The notes: a model not told the origin generated them from the sequence alone. DNA of 64,000 bases from Prosthecobacter dejongeii (GCF_014203045.1 NZ_JACHIF010000001.1:558001-622000); one strand, 5' to 3'. Counted from the first letter of the stretch, positions 6,282 through 15,325 are shown. Program-made: numbers and translations.

Positions 6282-8789
6282 CTACTGGCGTGCCTCGGCA
6301 GTCTCAGGGCCGCTCATAGGCTGGGCGACATTGATCGTAGGGATGGATCCAGACCTCGGTTTTTCGGGGGTCTGTGGCGTGACCTGGGCAGGCAACTGGG
6401 GTGGCGGTGGTGGTGCCAGACCTTGCTTAAAACGGGCGATTTCTTCAGGTGAAGGCACTAGAGCCTTGCGAATGATGACGGGATTTGGCACCACCTGTGG
6501 CGCTGGAGGGGTGATTTTGGGGGCAGGGGCAGGGGCAGGGGCAGGAGCAGGGGGCGCTGGCGCGGGTGAAGCGGTGGCCGCCGTGCTGGCTTTGACGGGG
6601 GGGAATTCCTTCGCAGGATTTGTAAGAGTCGGCATTTCGGCCGCAGGCTTCCCCGCAGCAGGTGTGCTCACCACTGGCGCAGGCGGCACTTTGACCACGG
6701 GTGGGGACTCAGGAGCTGGCTTTGGACTTGGAACAGCGGTGGCGAGGGTGGCTGTGGCTGGAGGGCCCTCAGGTATCTTTGCAGGAGCAGGCTCAGCTAC
6801 CTTAGGAGGCTCTACTGCGGCAGCCACTTTCCCCTGCACGGGTGCTGGAGATGCCGATGAATTCCCAGCGAAAAGCCACCAACCTGCAAGGCCTAAGATG
6901 ACCACTGCGGCAGCGGCCCACACGGGCCAGCCCAGCGAATTCGACGAGGCTGGACGGCTAAAATCTGTGGGCTTGAGCCGCCGGGAAATGGGCGTCGTGA
7001 GCAGTTCCCCCTCAGTCTCTACATCGTCATCCCCTGCCCATTCGTTGTCGAAGTCTGAAACACTGCCCACACTTTCCATGTCCTCCAGCCGGACGTTGCT
7101 GCCTCGTAGGCGCGCTGCGAGGTCTGGGCCAGAGGTCGTGGCATTCATGAGCCCTTCGTATTGGGCCAGAAAATCTGCCGGGCTGGGCACCTGGCCATGG
7201 TGGCGAGATTTCTCCAAGCACTCCCGAATGAAGTCTGCCAAAAGCTCTGGCATAGCCTCTGGAAAATTCAAATGCCCGCTGGTCTGGCGCTGACCGGTGA
7301 GAAGGTAGGCCGCCAGGGCTACAAAAGCGCGGCTGCGGTAGTCACGGTCTGCCAGATGCACCTCACTGTGCTCCCCATGCTCGGGTTTATCCACCAGCGG
7401 CGGTTCATAGAGATTCCGCATCGTCAGGTGCGCGCGCAGCTTCACCTGAAAAACAGGCCAGGCATCCAGCCGCTTTTGCATGAGGCGATCATGCTCTCGG
7501 CTCATCAAAGGTCCATTTTTCCCGACCCGCAGGACGATGTTTGAAGGGTGAAGATCCAGCCGCTGCACTCCGCACTCCAGGGCCTGCTCCTGACCGGCAT
7601 GTATCTGCCGCAGCAGCACGGCCACTTCTTGGTGATTCAGCGTGATGCGCTCTGCCAGCAGGCGGCTGAGGGAAAAGCCTGGCTCCCTTTCCTCCGTAAG
7701 GAAGGTCCAGTCCGGGCTCTCCCACAGGCTGAGGCTGCGCAGGATGTTGGGGTGCTTTTCTGCATTGAACCGCCAAGTTTGCAGAGGAACCGCCTCATAC
7801 TGAGACTTTTCCACAATGCGGGCCGGCGGCAGGAGATGCACCGTCACAGGCTGCTCATTCTTCGTATTGAAACAAGGAATGGAAAAGGGATAGCGGCGCA
7901 CATGATCCTCCCCCTCAGCACGAAAGCGATTGCCCAAAATGACCTCTACAGGCACGTTTTCCAGCAGCATGTCCTGGAGCTGCGAGCGCGGCTGCAGGGC
8001 GGTGATGATGACCAGTTGCTTGCGTGGGTTACGTGCATTGATGCTGCTGACAAAAGCACCGATGGCCTCCCTCACATCATCTCGCACGCGTTCGATGGAG
8101 GTGGGGCAATTAGCTGGATCTGTCAGTGCCGCCCGCATGGTCGTGCGCAGGCTCATGGGCAGGGCCGTCAGGGAGGGAAAGCGGTCTGGATGATCTCCTG
8201 CAAAAGGTTTGCCCGTAAGCATCAAGAACATCAGCTCACAAATTTGGATGACTAGATTAGCGCCCGTCACCTCTTCACTTTCGGGTGTGGACAGGCCGTA
8301 ATCATAGATCCGTAGTTGCAGAAAGGTATCCTCCAAGGTGGTCATGACCACCCGGTCCAGCCGCATCTGGGAGATGAGGCGGCGATATTTTTTCAACTGC
8401 ATTAAGTCATCCAAAAGCTGAAAGACCAGGGAAAACACCGTTGCAGGCTGCAAGGGACCACGACGCTTGATGTAGTCCTCGATGAATTCGCCATCGTTCA
8501 GGTTGCTGGTGTAAAAGACCAGCCCCTGGTCCTCCCCCACGTCCAAAATGCGCATGAAGGACGGGCCTCGAATCTCCGAGGCCTGCTTAGCCCGTTCAAA
8601 AGCGGACTTTTTCGCGACTGAATCCAGCGTGCGACCACTGCGCAGGATATGCAACTCCACCAGTCGCTTGATCGAGGCATCAAATGCCAGAAATACCACT
8701 TCGTCAGGTGAACGCACCAACCCCACCGGTTCTCCACCGGCGCGGCGAGCGATCATCAGATGACCAAAGCTTTCGATTTCAGGGACCAT
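6282..8789 (-). CDS. Tandem pseudokinase membrane protein with Pro/Ala-rich tail
   Basis: About 835 residues from the ATG at 8789; a GTG at 8825 would add 12 residues of unlikely composition. Two kinase-like domains occur in tandem (about residues 1-250 and 270-550). In the first, the catalytic-loop position reads LISQMRLDRVVM and the metal-loop position IYDYGLS; in the second it reads VQRLDLHPSNIVLRVGKNG, close to HxDLxPxNI. Neither has a glycine-rich loop or an obvious VAIK lysine, so activity is doubtful. An acidic linker leads to one membrane helix (WPVWAAAAVVILGLAGWWLF, about residue 620) and a roughly 190-residue extracytoplasmic Pro/Ala-rich tail. The layout copies PknB-type receptors (kinase inside, tail outside). 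A signalling or scaffold role is inferred. It converges with the oxidoreductase gene. Confidence 0.75.
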   Translation of the reverse strand: MVPEIESFGHLMIARRAGGEPVGLVRSPDEVVFLAFDASIKRLVELHILRSGRTLDSVAKKSAFERAKQASEIRGPSFMRILDVGEDQGLVFYTSNLNDGEFIEDYIKRRGPLQPATVFSLVFQLLDDLMQLKKYRRLISQMRLDRVVMTTLEDTFLQLRIYDYGLSTPESEEVTGANLVIQICELMFLMLTGKPFAGDHPDRFPSLTALPMSLRTTMRAALTDPANCPTSIERVRDDVREAIGAFVSSINARNPRKQLVIITALQPRSQLQDMLLENVPVEVILGNRFRAEGEDHVRRYPFSIPCFNTKNEQPVTVHLLPPARIVEKSQYEAVPLQTWRFNAEKHPNILRSLSLWESPDWTFLTEEREPGFSLSRLLAERITLNHQEVAVLLRQIHAGQEQALECGVQRLDLHPSNIVLRVGKNGPLMSREHDRLMQKRLDAWPVFQVKLRAHLTMRNLYEPPLVDKPEHGEHSEVHLADRDYRSRAFVALAAYLLTGQRQTSGHLNFPEAMPELLADFIRECLEKSRHHGQVPSPADFLAQYEGLMNATTSGPDLAARLRGSNVRLEDMESVGSVSDFDNEWAGDDDVETEGELLTTPISRRLKPTDFSRPASSNSLGWPVWAAAAVVILGLAGWWLFAGNSSASPAPVQGKVAAAVEPPKVAEPAPAKIPEGPPATATLATAVPSPKPAPESPPVVKVPPAPVVSTPAAGKPAAEMPTLTNPAKEFPPVKASTAATASPAPAPPAPAPAPAPAPKITPPAPQVVPNPVIIRKALVPSPEEIARFKQGLAPPPPPQLPAQVTPQTPEKPRSGSIPTINVAQPMSGPETAEARQ
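6520..6549. repeat. Hexanucleotide microsatellite (GGGGCA)n
   Basis: Four perfect GGGGCA units and one GGAGCA unit in a row. On the minus strand they encode Ala-Pro repeats in the extracytoplasmic tail of the pseudokinase. The six-base unit keeps the reading frame, so unit-number changes would alter tail length only. Confidence 0.8.
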
Positions 8790-9136
8790 TTGAGAGTGAA
8801 CAGAAACAGGGAGCAGGATCGTCACGGCGAAGCTCAGACTGAGCCAGATTCAAAACGAAACGATCACAGATTGCAAAATACTGTAGGGCAATCCGTCAAT
8901 TTGGCAAAAAAATTCCAGTAAATCTGATAATTATAAACACAGAAATACCTAAAAATATGGATTTTTATGGAAATCGAGATCTTAAACCCCTCATTTCCAG
9001 CTTTCTGTGCTCACACTGTAGCGCCCTAGCCCGTGTCGTTTCACCTTTTTTTCACGCACTCATCCCTGAACCTGACCGAAAATGCGTTTGCTCAGGCCGA
9101 TGCTAAGCTGCATAACTGCGCCATCTGTCTCCCCCC
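8790..9136. other. AT-rich divergent intergenic region
   Basis: This gap separates the divergent pseudokinase and histidine kinase genes. About 8880-8990 is markedly A/T-rich compared with the flanks, as expected for promoters of one or both genes. I see no convincing paired -35/-10 boxes, long inverted repeat or further gene. Confidence 0.5.
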
Positions 9137-9859
9137 ATGCAATTCGTTTTCCCTAGCACTCTTCAACTTGGTCATGAACACAGCGATGGGTTTCACCAGG
9201 AACTGCTGCGTGGGCTGACCCATAAACTGAATAACTTGCTGGCCGTGATCCAGGGATTCAGCAGCCTCATCCTGATGACGGATGATCTGGACCCAGGCGT
9301 GGCAGAAAACATGCAGCACATCCGCGAAGCCTCCGTAGGTGTGTCGGCCCTGAGTGAGCGCATCCGCTCTGCGGGTGGCTGTGCCAAACTTACCCTGCAA
9401 CCGCTGAGTTTGAACGAGTATCTCACCGTTGTCGAAGGTGCCCTGCTGGAACCTTTCAGCAAAAACGGCGTGCAACTGGAAGCCGACGTGCAGCAAGGGC
9501 TCCCCCCCGTGCTGGTGGACCCCACCAAGTTTAAAGACATCCTCATTGAGCTGCTGAAAAACGCCGCCGAAGCAGCAGGCAAGGCCAATGGACGCGCCAT
9601 GCTGAAGATCGCCGGTCCAGGCGTCATTACCCCCGTGGAGCAGCGCCGCGTGGACATCCTCGTCAGCAATATCGGATCACAAATCCCCCAGGACAAACTG
9701 GCCGAAGTTTTTCGCCCTTTCCACGGCTCTAAAAACAGCAATCACCTCGGCCTGGGCCTCACCATTGCCTCCATGCTGGCCCACCAGATGAATCTGCAAA
9801 TCGGCATCGCCTCAGAGAACAATACGACGACTCTCTGGCTGAGCTGCCCCATGGCCTAA
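9137..9859 (+). CDS. Orphan sensorless histidine kinase
   Basis: A 240-residue protein consisting only of the transmitter core of a two-component histidine kinase. The DHp helix holds the phosphoacceptor His29 in RGLTHKLNNLLAVIQGF. The N-box appears as IELLKNAAEAAGKANG (about residues 136-151), the G1-like segment as VDILVSNIGSQIP, and the G2 box as HLGLGLTIASMLAHQMNL (about 204-221). There is no membrane helix, PAS, GAF or HAMP domain, and no response regulator beside it, so it probably senses through a partner. Family chemistry is ATP-dependent His autophosphorylation. The start is the ATG at 9137; the hydrophobic-looking first residues are too short for a signal anchor. Confidence 0.85.
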   Translation: MQFVFPSTLQLGHEHSDGFHQELLRGLTHKLNNLLAVIQGFSSLILMTDDLDPGVAENMQHIREASVGVSALSERIRSAGGCAKLTLQPLSLNEYLTVVEGALLEPFSKNGVQLEADVQQGLPPVLVDPTKFKDILIELLKNAAEAAGKANGRAMLKIAGPGVITPVEQRRVDILVSNIGSQIPQDKLAEVFRPFHGSKNSNHLGLGLTIASMLAHQMNLQIGIASENNTTTLWLSCPMA

Positions 9860-9932
9860 GTCGGAAAGTTGAAGAGCGGCACCAAGTTTCACTTTGGGTT
9901 AGGCGAGAAGGAAATCCGTTCCCACTCCCTAT

Positions 9933-11339
9933 TCACGCCCACTGTTTGAGCCGTTCTGGGAAGGGGCAGTCCGCGCAGGCCGAGTCATCTTCCAGACAAA
10001 AGTCTTCATAGACCTGCAAGAGACCCTGGTGATGGTGCAGCTTCTTTTGAAAGGCAGCACCCACCGCACTTTCGCCAAACAGACGCTGCACCGCGCGTCG
10101 CACCTTTTGGTTATCCAGCAAAGCGGGCAACTCCAGATACTCGGCCCACAGACGGGTGCGTTCCGGCATCAGCAGGGGGTAGGCCACATTCGCCAGCATC
10201 TCCTGCACACGACTTTCACCGATGAGCGCCAGTGGTTTTGTAGCCCCTTCCGCCAGCAGTGTGTAGTGGGTGGACCAGAAATCATGCGTGAGGGACAGCA
10301 GCGTCTCGCGCCAGCCTTCCTGGGACCAACGCCCCGCATCCATCAGCGGACCGGAGATGCGTATCCACTGCTTCAGCATCGCCACCAGGGCACCTAACCG
10401 ACGTTGCGGATGATTCCCAGGCCGGATGGCTGCCAACTTCCATGAAAGAGCCTGGGGCGGCTGCAGCCAGCGTTGCGCAGCATCCCGCTGCTTCCACCAG
10501 GCTGACCATAAACCCCGCAGGTAGGTGCGGGTCTCTGGCAGGGTGTCTTCATAACGCACGCTTTCTAAAAAACCACTGACGCCGAAAAGCAGCGCTTCAC
10601 TCTCCTCTGCCGCCATTTTTTGCAACCTCTGTACGGGGAGGCGCTGAGCCAGAACGTTAAAAGACTGTTGGTTATTCCGATACCCCAGCGTCTGCGCCAG
10701 GGCTTGATAGATGGCCTGCTCCCGACCATGCGCTGCCACATAGCGATGCAGGCGCAGGCTTTTACGTTCTAACCGATATTGCGCGGCAGATTCCAGCATG
10801 GACTGGATGTGTGCGGGGGCCATTTCACTCAGAGGAGTGTGGCAGCGGCCTAGACGTGCGGCGGCCAGGCTGCGGTTGGGTTGGGCATGTTCGGGTAAAG
10901 TGGTGGCGTCCAGCCGCACCTGCACGACTTCTCGATGCTCTCGCGTGCGGGTAAAAAAGCGTTCCTCAGGCCCATCTAAAAACAGATGCAGCACCACACG
11001 GGTGTAGTCCGGATTGGCCCCATGCGAGTGGCGCTCCCAGTCACGTGCATCGGGATCTAGCTCGATGTCACCACTCAGCCTTTGCCCATCCACCTCCACC
11101 GTGCAGCCGGTGAAGTCAGGCCCGGCGCTGGAATTCCAAATGCCATAGTCCACGATGTGCACGGGCTTACCATCCACACTCGTGAAGGAACTGCCAAAGG
11201 CCCCACCGAACCACAGGCTCTGCACATCCAGCTCGCCCAGAGGCTGCGCAAAACCTGGCAGAGTGATCTCCTCCAGGCCAGAGAACACCTCATCCCGAAA
11301 ACGGGTGTAACGCGCAGCGAGTGGCAGGGGCGAGATCAT
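9933..11339 (-). CDS. DUF2851 family protein
   Basis: A 468-residue cytosolic protein matching DUF2851. The N-terminal half contains the family blocks VHIVDYGIWNSSAGPDFTG, SGDIELDPDARDWERHSHG and VVLHLFLDGPEE, which resemble a nuclease-like fold with D/E and His residues clustered (GDIELD, W-x2-H-x2-H). The middle contains the LxHRYVAAHGREQAIYQ-type helical region. The C-terminus ends in a Cys cluster, FCLEDDSACADCPFPERL. Molecular function is not established for the family; the acidic/His pattern hints at a metal site but no reaction can be assigned. It lies 50 nt downstream of the HAD hydrolase gene and probably shares its transcript. Confidence 0.8.
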   Translation of the reverse strand: MISPLPLAARYTRFRDEVFSGLEEITLPGFAQPLGELDVQSLWFGGAFGSSFTSVDGKPVHIVDYGIWNSSAGPDFTGCTVEVDGQRLSGDIELDPDARDWERHSHGANPDYTRVVLHLFLDGPEERFFTRTREHREVVQVRLDATTLPEHAQPNRSLAAARLGRCHTPLSEMAPAHIQSMLESAAQYRLERKSLRLHRYVAAHGREQAIYQALAQTLGYRNNQQSFNVLAQRLPVQRLQKMAAEESEALLFGVSGFLESVRYEDTLPETRTYLRGLWSAWWKQRDAAQRWLQPPQALSWKLAAIRPGNHPQRRLGALVAMLKQWIRISGPLMDAGRWSQEGWRETLLSLTHDFWSTHYTLLAEGATKPLALIGESRVQEMLANVAYPLLMPERTRLWAEYLELPALLDNQKVRRAVQRLFGESAVGAAFQKKLHHHQGLLQVYEDFCLEDDSACADCPFPERLKQWA

Positions 11340-11389
11340 GAAGGATGAACAATCATTGTTAAAATCAGCCTAACAAAAAGCAGCAAAAC

Positions 11390-12046
11390 TCACCCCACCA
11401 GCTCACGCAGAGAAACCTCCGCCAGCGAGCCCACACGCTGCAGCGCACCCTCAAAGTCCAGATGCTGCGTCATCGGCCCCGGGACCACGATGCAGCGCAT
11501 CTCCGCCGCACGGGCGGCACGCAGACCATTGAGGGAATCTTCAAACACGAGCACCTCATGCGGGTGCACGCCCAGGCGACTGGCCGCATGGAGAAAGAGG
11601 CTGGGGTCTGGCTTCACCTTGCCTGTATCATCCACGGTGGTGAGGTGGTGGAAGTGCTGGCGGAGTCCCAGTTGCTCGATCCAGTTTCCCACCCAGGACA
11701 GGGGGCTGCTGCTGGCCACGGCACAGGGCAGGCCCAGCTCGCGCGCTTCCGTAAGACGGTCCACCACTCCAGGCAGGGTGTTCAATGTCTTGCGCAGTTC
11801 CCGCTCATGCTCTAAGCGCTTCACCTCCAATGCGGGCCAAGACAAGGCACGCCCCATGAGGGCATCCAGATCCCGGCGGGGATCATAGAGATCATTGAAC
11901 TCCGTGCCGATGGCCTGCGCATACGTCTCCACTGCCAGTTCATGCCCATGCTCTGCATAGAGCTGCCGCCAAGTGTGATAGCCGACACTTTCCGTGTCCA
12001 CGATGAGTCCGTCGAAGTCAAAAAGGATGGCGCGAATGGGGGGCAT
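11390..12046 (-). CDS. HAD-superfamily hydrolase (phosphoglucomutase/phosphatase type)
   Basis: A 218-residue cytosolic HAD hydrolase of subfamily IA. Motif I is ILFDFDGLIVDTES with nucleophile Asp and acid/base Asp; motif II is CAVASSSPLSWV; motif III lysine lies in DTGKVKPDPSLFLHAASRLG; motif IV is VLVFEDSLNGLRAARAAEM. The all-helical cap between motifs I and II includes YDPRRDLDALMGRALSW. Such proteins dephosphorylate sugar phosphates or other small phosphoesters, or act as beta-phosphoglucomutases; the substrate cannot be told. The start at 12046 (MPPIRAILFDFDG) is chosen because the upstream in-frame extension has no family similarity. It precedes DUF2851. Confidence 0.88.
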   Translation of the reverse strand: MPPIRAILFDFDGLIVDTESVGYHTWRQLYAEHGHELAVETYAQAIGTEFNDLYDPRRDLDALMGRALSWPALEVKRLEHERELRKTLNTLPGVVDRLTEARELGLPCAVASSSPLSWVGNWIEQLGLRQHFHHLTTVDDTGKVKPDPSLFLHAASRLGVHPHEVLVFEDSLNGLRAARAAEMRCIVVPGPMTQHLDFEGALQRVGSLAEVSLRELVG

Positions 12047-12188
12047 CGTCAAACTATGGCCTGGAGAGAGTCGCTCAGCAAAACAAGAATGCAGGCCCCA
12101 CCTCACACGGAGGATAAGGGTGGCTTCAAACGATTTATTGGGGAACTTCGAGCCTTGTCCCCTGCCCTTACCTCGCGACATTGCTTCC

Positions 12189-12689
12189 ATGATCGCCTAT
12201 CGGCCACTCACTCTTCGGGAGTTGCAACAGCACCTCGCCAGTTGGCATGAGGCTCCTCTGAGTTATCGGCATCGGCTGGGAGTGGATAGCCCCCCTTTAG
12301 CTGATTTCATCGACGATGAACACCAAGTCCTGTTAGGCCGGGGTGAAGAGGTTTACCAGCGTGCCTGTGCCGCGCTGGATGCCTGGTACATGTTTCCCCC
12401 CTGGGCCGTGGTGCATCCCCTGGAGGCCCCTCAGGTGCCAGGGCAAGTCGTCGCCATGGTCACTTACATCTGCGGCCTGTGGTGGGTGAATCCCTGCCGC
12501 ATCCTGCAGCGCTGCGATACTGCCCACAGCCACGGTTTTGTCTATGGCACCCTGCCCGAGCACACGGAGTGTGGTGAAGAGCGTTTCCAGGTCGTCCGGC
12601 GGCCCGATGGCAGCGTGTGGTATGAGATCCGCGCTTTTTCTCATCCACGTCATTGGATGGCCTGGCTAGGATTCCCCCTCGCCCGCTGA
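12189..12689 (+). CDS. DUF1990 family protein
   Basis: A 166-residue protein with clear DUF1990 features: an N-terminal helix (LRELQQHLASW), the segment YRHRLGVDSPPLADFIDDE, then HQVLLGRGEEVYQRACAAL, the MFPPWAVVHPL block and a strand-rich C-terminal half (FVYGTLPEHTECGEERFQV, SVWYEIRAFSHPRHWMAWLG). The family is related in fold to START/polyketide-cyclase-like lipid-binding domains, but function is unknown. The ATG at 12189 is preferred over upstream in-frame starts because family similarity begins there. Its stop overlaps the next gene's start (TGATG), indicating coupling to the YndJ-like membrane protein, a partnership seen in other bacteria. Confidence 0.85.
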   Translation: MIAYRPLTLRELQQHLASWHEAPLSYRHRLGVDSPPLADFIDDEHQVLLGRGEEVYQRACAALDAWYMFPPWAVVHPLEAPQVPGQVVAMVTYICGLWWVNPCRILQRCDTAHSHGFVYGTLPEHTECGEERFQVVRRPDGSVWYEIRAFSHPRHWMAWLGFPLAR

Positions 12690-13714
12690 TGGCAGCTCCG
12701 CTTTGTGCGGGACTCCCAGGCCATCATGAAACGCATGTGCGCATGAGCACTCTTTTTGCCATGACTGAGCCCACCTGCCAGCGGTGGGAAAAGGTGGCGC
12801 AGGGCACCAGTGTGCTGCTGCTTTTCATCGGCGGGGCCTTGGGACACAATCCCTGGCAGCCAAGCTGGATCTCTTGGATGCTGCTCATCTCCATCGGCCT
12901 GCTGCTGCCCCTGGGGGAGCCGCTGGCCATGCGTGCAGCGGCCCGTGATCGTCCTCATTTTGCCTTCATCGGCCTGGGTTTTCTGCTGCTCCTTTGGCAG
13001 GCGCTGGTGAGACCGCCAGGACTCGAAATGGCCCTGCTCGCCGCAGTTTGGCTGGTCTATCGGCTGGGTATCGCAGTAGAGGTACTCTGGCTGGGCCTGC
13101 AAATGCGCCGCTTTTCCCTGGCTCAGATCTGCCTGGATGGCGCACGTCTCTTTCCGGCCATCGGCGCGGCATGGCTGGTGGCCAATCGCGCCAACTGGAT
13201 GCCCTGGGGCTTTGATGCCCTCATCGTCCTGCTCACGGCGGCGCATTTTCATCACGCGGGCTACACCCTGCCGCTGATGGCGGGCCTGTGTGGGCAGGCA
13301 TTGCCGGGCCACGCCTCCCGCCTTTGCTGCGGGCTCATCTTAGCTGGGGTACCCCTGGTGGCCATCGGCATCACCTGCACTCATTTTAAAGTGCTGCCGT
13401 GGATCGAGCCCGTGGCCGTTAGCGTTCTCGTCGCTGGGGCTCTTGGCGTGGCGCTGTTGCAGATGCGCATGGCTTTTAAAAAAGGCCAGTCCGCTGGCGT
13501 GTGCACTTTGTTTTTCATCTCCGGTCTCAGCCTGCTGGTGGCCATGCTGCTGGCGCTCACCTTTGGCCTGCGCAGCCTGTTTCCCGCCTGGGCCTTGCCC
13601 ATGCCCACCATGTGGGCCATCCACGGCACGCTGAATACCTTCGGCTTTGGCCTGTGCGGGCTACTCGCCTGGCGCTCCCACCGCTGCCCAAACCACGGGC
13701 CTGCGGTTTTTTGA
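12689..13714 (+). CDS. YndJ-like integral membrane protein
   Basis: A 341-residue polytopic membrane protein with about nine to ten hydrophobic helices. The central block FDALIVLLTAAHFHHAGYTL and the C-terminal segments ALPMPTMWAIHGTLNTFG and AIGITCTHFKVLPWIEPV match the YndJ-like family, which typically partners DUF1990. The clustered His residues in AAHFHHAG and the WAIHGTLN motif on membrane helices suggest a metal or heme site, but no function is established. The ATG at 12689 is chosen because it overlaps the DUF1990 stop as TGATG; later Met codons at 12743 and 12761 would also leave all helices intact. Confidence 0.75.
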   Translation: MAAPLCAGLPGHHETHVRMSTLFAMTEPTCQRWEKVAQGTSVLLLFIGGALGHNPWQPSWISWMLLISIGLLLPLGEPLAMRAAARDRPHFAFIGLGFLLLLWQALVRPPGLEMALLAAVWLVYRLGIAVEVLWLGLQMRRFSLAQICLDGARLFPAIGAAWLVANRANWMPWGFDALIVLLTAAHFHHAGYTLPLMAGLCGQALPGHASRLCCGLILAGVPLVAIGITCTHFKVLPWIEPVAVSVLVAGALGVALLQMRMAFKKGQSAGVCTLFFISGLSLLVAMLLALTFGLRSLFPAWALPMPTMWAIHGTLNTFGFGLCGLLAWRSHRCPNHGPAVF

Positions 13715-13788
13715 TTGCTGCGGATTCCACCTCACTGCATGAAATGCCTGTGCCCTCTGCGGCGTTTGCATTCCGTCCCCCAACCCTG

Positions 13789-14694
13789 ATGAAATTTCTC
13801 CTTTACTCTCTCGCCCTGGTCCTTGCCGCCACGGCCTCCGCTGCTGATAAAAAACTGATCGTCATGATCGCCGGCAAGCCCTCCCATGGCCCTGGCCAGC
13901 ATGAGCACAATGCAGGCATCCTGCTGCTGAAAAAGTGCCTGGAACAAGGCGCCGCCGACCAAGTGGAAATCAAGCACCACCTCAATGGCGAATGGCCCAG
14001 CGCCGATGAACTGGCGAAAGCCGCTACCGTGGTGATCTACTCCGATGGCGGCAAAGGCCACCCCGCCTTGCAGGCCGATCGCCTCCAACAGCTCGATAAA
14101 GAAATGAAACGCGGCTGCGGTTTCCTCACCCTCCACTACGCCGTGGAGCCCACCATCGAACTGGGTGGCAAGGAGTTCATTGACTGGATGGGCGGCTGCT
14201 TTGAGATCAACTGGAGCGTCAACCCGCACTGGGATGCCAATTTCAGCGAATTCCCTGCCCACCCCATCTCCAGCGGTGTGAAGCCCTTTGGCACCAATGA
14301 CGAGTGGTACTTCTACATGCGCTTTCGCAAAGGCATGGACCGCGTGACGCCGGTGCTCAGCGCCGTGGCACCAGATTCCACCATGTCCCGCCCCGATGGC
14401 CACCACAGCGGCAACCCCACCGTGCGTGAGTCCGTGAAGAACAAGGAAAAGCAACACGTCGCCTGGGCGGCTGAACGCGATGGCGGCGGTCGCGGTTTCG
14501 GCTTCACCGGTGGCCACTTCCACCAGGGCTGGGGCAATGACGAACAGCGCAAGCTGGTGCTCAACGCCATCCTCTGGACCGCCCAGGCCGAAGTTCCTGC
14601 CGGCGGCGTCGCCTCCACTGTCACCGAGGCCGATCTGAAGGCCAACCTGGACCCTAAACCCGGCCAGGGCCTGCCTGAAAAACCGAAGAAGTAA
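13789..14694 (+). CDS. ThuA-like domain protein, secreted
   Basis: A 301-residue exported protein of the trehalose-utilisation ThuA family (class I glutamine-amidotransferase-like fold). The ATG at 13789 gives a clear signal peptide, MKFLLYSLALVLAATASA, and the mature part begins ADKKLIVMIAGKPSHGPGQHEHNAG. Further family blocks are VVIYSDGGKGHPAL, CGFLTLHYAVEP with the conserved His, and GGRGFGFTGGHFHQGW near the C-terminus, with SVNPHWDANFSEFPAHPIS in the middle. ThuA proteins in this phylum are often fused to or near secreted sugar-degrading enzymes and are thought to act on carbohydrates; the precise activity is unknown. A strong terminator follows 34 nt downstream. Confidence 0.9.
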   Translation: MKFLLYSLALVLAATASAADKKLIVMIAGKPSHGPGQHEHNAGILLLKKCLEQGAADQVEIKHHLNGEWPSADELAKAATVVIYSDGGKGHPALQADRLQQLDKEMKRGCGFLTLHYAVEPTIELGGKEFIDWMGGCFEINWSVNPHWDANFSEFPAHPISSGVKPFGTNDEWYFYMRFRKGMDRVTPVLSAVAPDSTMSRPDGHHSGNPTVRESVKNKEKQHVAWAAERDGGGRGFGFTGGHFHQGWGNDEQRKLVLNAILWTAQAEVPAGGVASTVTEADLKANLDPKPGQGLPEKPKK

Positions 14695-14728
14695 GCTGCC
14701 ACTCGGCCTCTTACTTTCTCCTCTTGAG

Positions 14729-14764
14729 ACGCCCCAAAGCCCCTGGCTCTGGGGCGTTTTTTTT
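14729..14764 (+). terminator. Rho-independent terminator after the ThuA gene
   Basis: ACGCCCC and GGGGCGT form a seven-pair GC-rich stem around a 15-base loop and are followed directly by a run of eight T on the plus strand. Confidence 0.88.
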
Positions 14765-14797
14765 GCTCCAGTTATTTCGTGATTCACCACACATCTT

Positions 14798-15325
14798 ATG
14801 AGCCTTACTTATCGCCTTGCTCAACTCAGCGATATTCCCGCGCTGGAGGCTCTCATTGCTCTCTCCACGCGCACCCTGCAGGCCGCCTACTATTCACCCG
14901 CGCAGATCGCCGGCGCATTGGGCACCGTCTTCGGCGTGGACAGCCAGTTGATCCATGACGGCACCTACTTTGTCGCCGAAACGGACGGCCTCCCCGTAGC
15001 CTGCGGAGGCTGGAGCCGCCGCCGAACCCTATACGGCAGCGATCAAAATAAAACCGGCCCCGATCCCCTACGCGACCCGCAGACCGAGCCCGCCATGATT
15101 CGCGCCTTTTTCGTCCACCCTGACCATGCCCGTGAAGGCATCGGTCGTCACCTCCTCCACCTCTGCGAAGACGCCGCTCATGAAGCGGGATTTCAGCGCC
15201 TGGAAATGATCGCCACCCTCGCAGGCGAACCCCTCTACCACGCTTGTGGTTACGCCGTTCTGGACCGCTTTGACATCTCCCTGGTCAACGGCCACCCCAT
15301 GCCCGTCGTGCGCATGGGCAAATAA
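14798..15325 (+). CDS. GNAT-family N-acetyltransferase
   Basis: A 175-residue cytosolic GCN5-related acetyltransferase. It begins with the first GNAT strand and helix (YRLAQLSDIPALEALIAL) and shows an early VAETDGLPVACGGWSRRR strand pair. The acetyl-CoA pyrophosphate loop is AFFVHPDHAREGIGRHLL (R/Q-x2-G-x-G/A version), and a C-terminal ATLAGEPLYHACGY block carries the usual Tyr-x-x-x-Gly-Tyr ending. The acceptor substrate cannot be inferred. It has its own upstream region after the ThuA terminator and no partner gene. Confidence 0.88.
   Translation: MSLTYRLAQLSDIPALEALIALSTRTLQAAYYSPAQIAGALGTVFGVDSQLIHDGTYFVAETDGLPVACGGWSRRRTLYGSDQNKTGPDPLRDPQTEPAMIRAFFVHPDHAREGIGRHLLHLCEDAAHEAGFQRLEMIATLAGEPLYHACGYAVLDRFDISLVNGHPMPVVRMGK

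Noticed and set aside
6259..7293. 344-codon Gly/Ala-rich plus-strand frame
   Set aside because: Mirror of the Pro/Ala-rich tail of the pseudokinase; the repetitive glycine comes from the microsatellite.
8789..8825. GTG start for the tandem pseudokinase
   Set aside because: Adds 12 residues without family-like character and no Shine-Dalgarno; the ATG at 8789 is preferred, though not proven.
13732..14790. 352-codon minus-strand frame
   Set aside because: Antisense to the ThuA gene and runs through its terminator.
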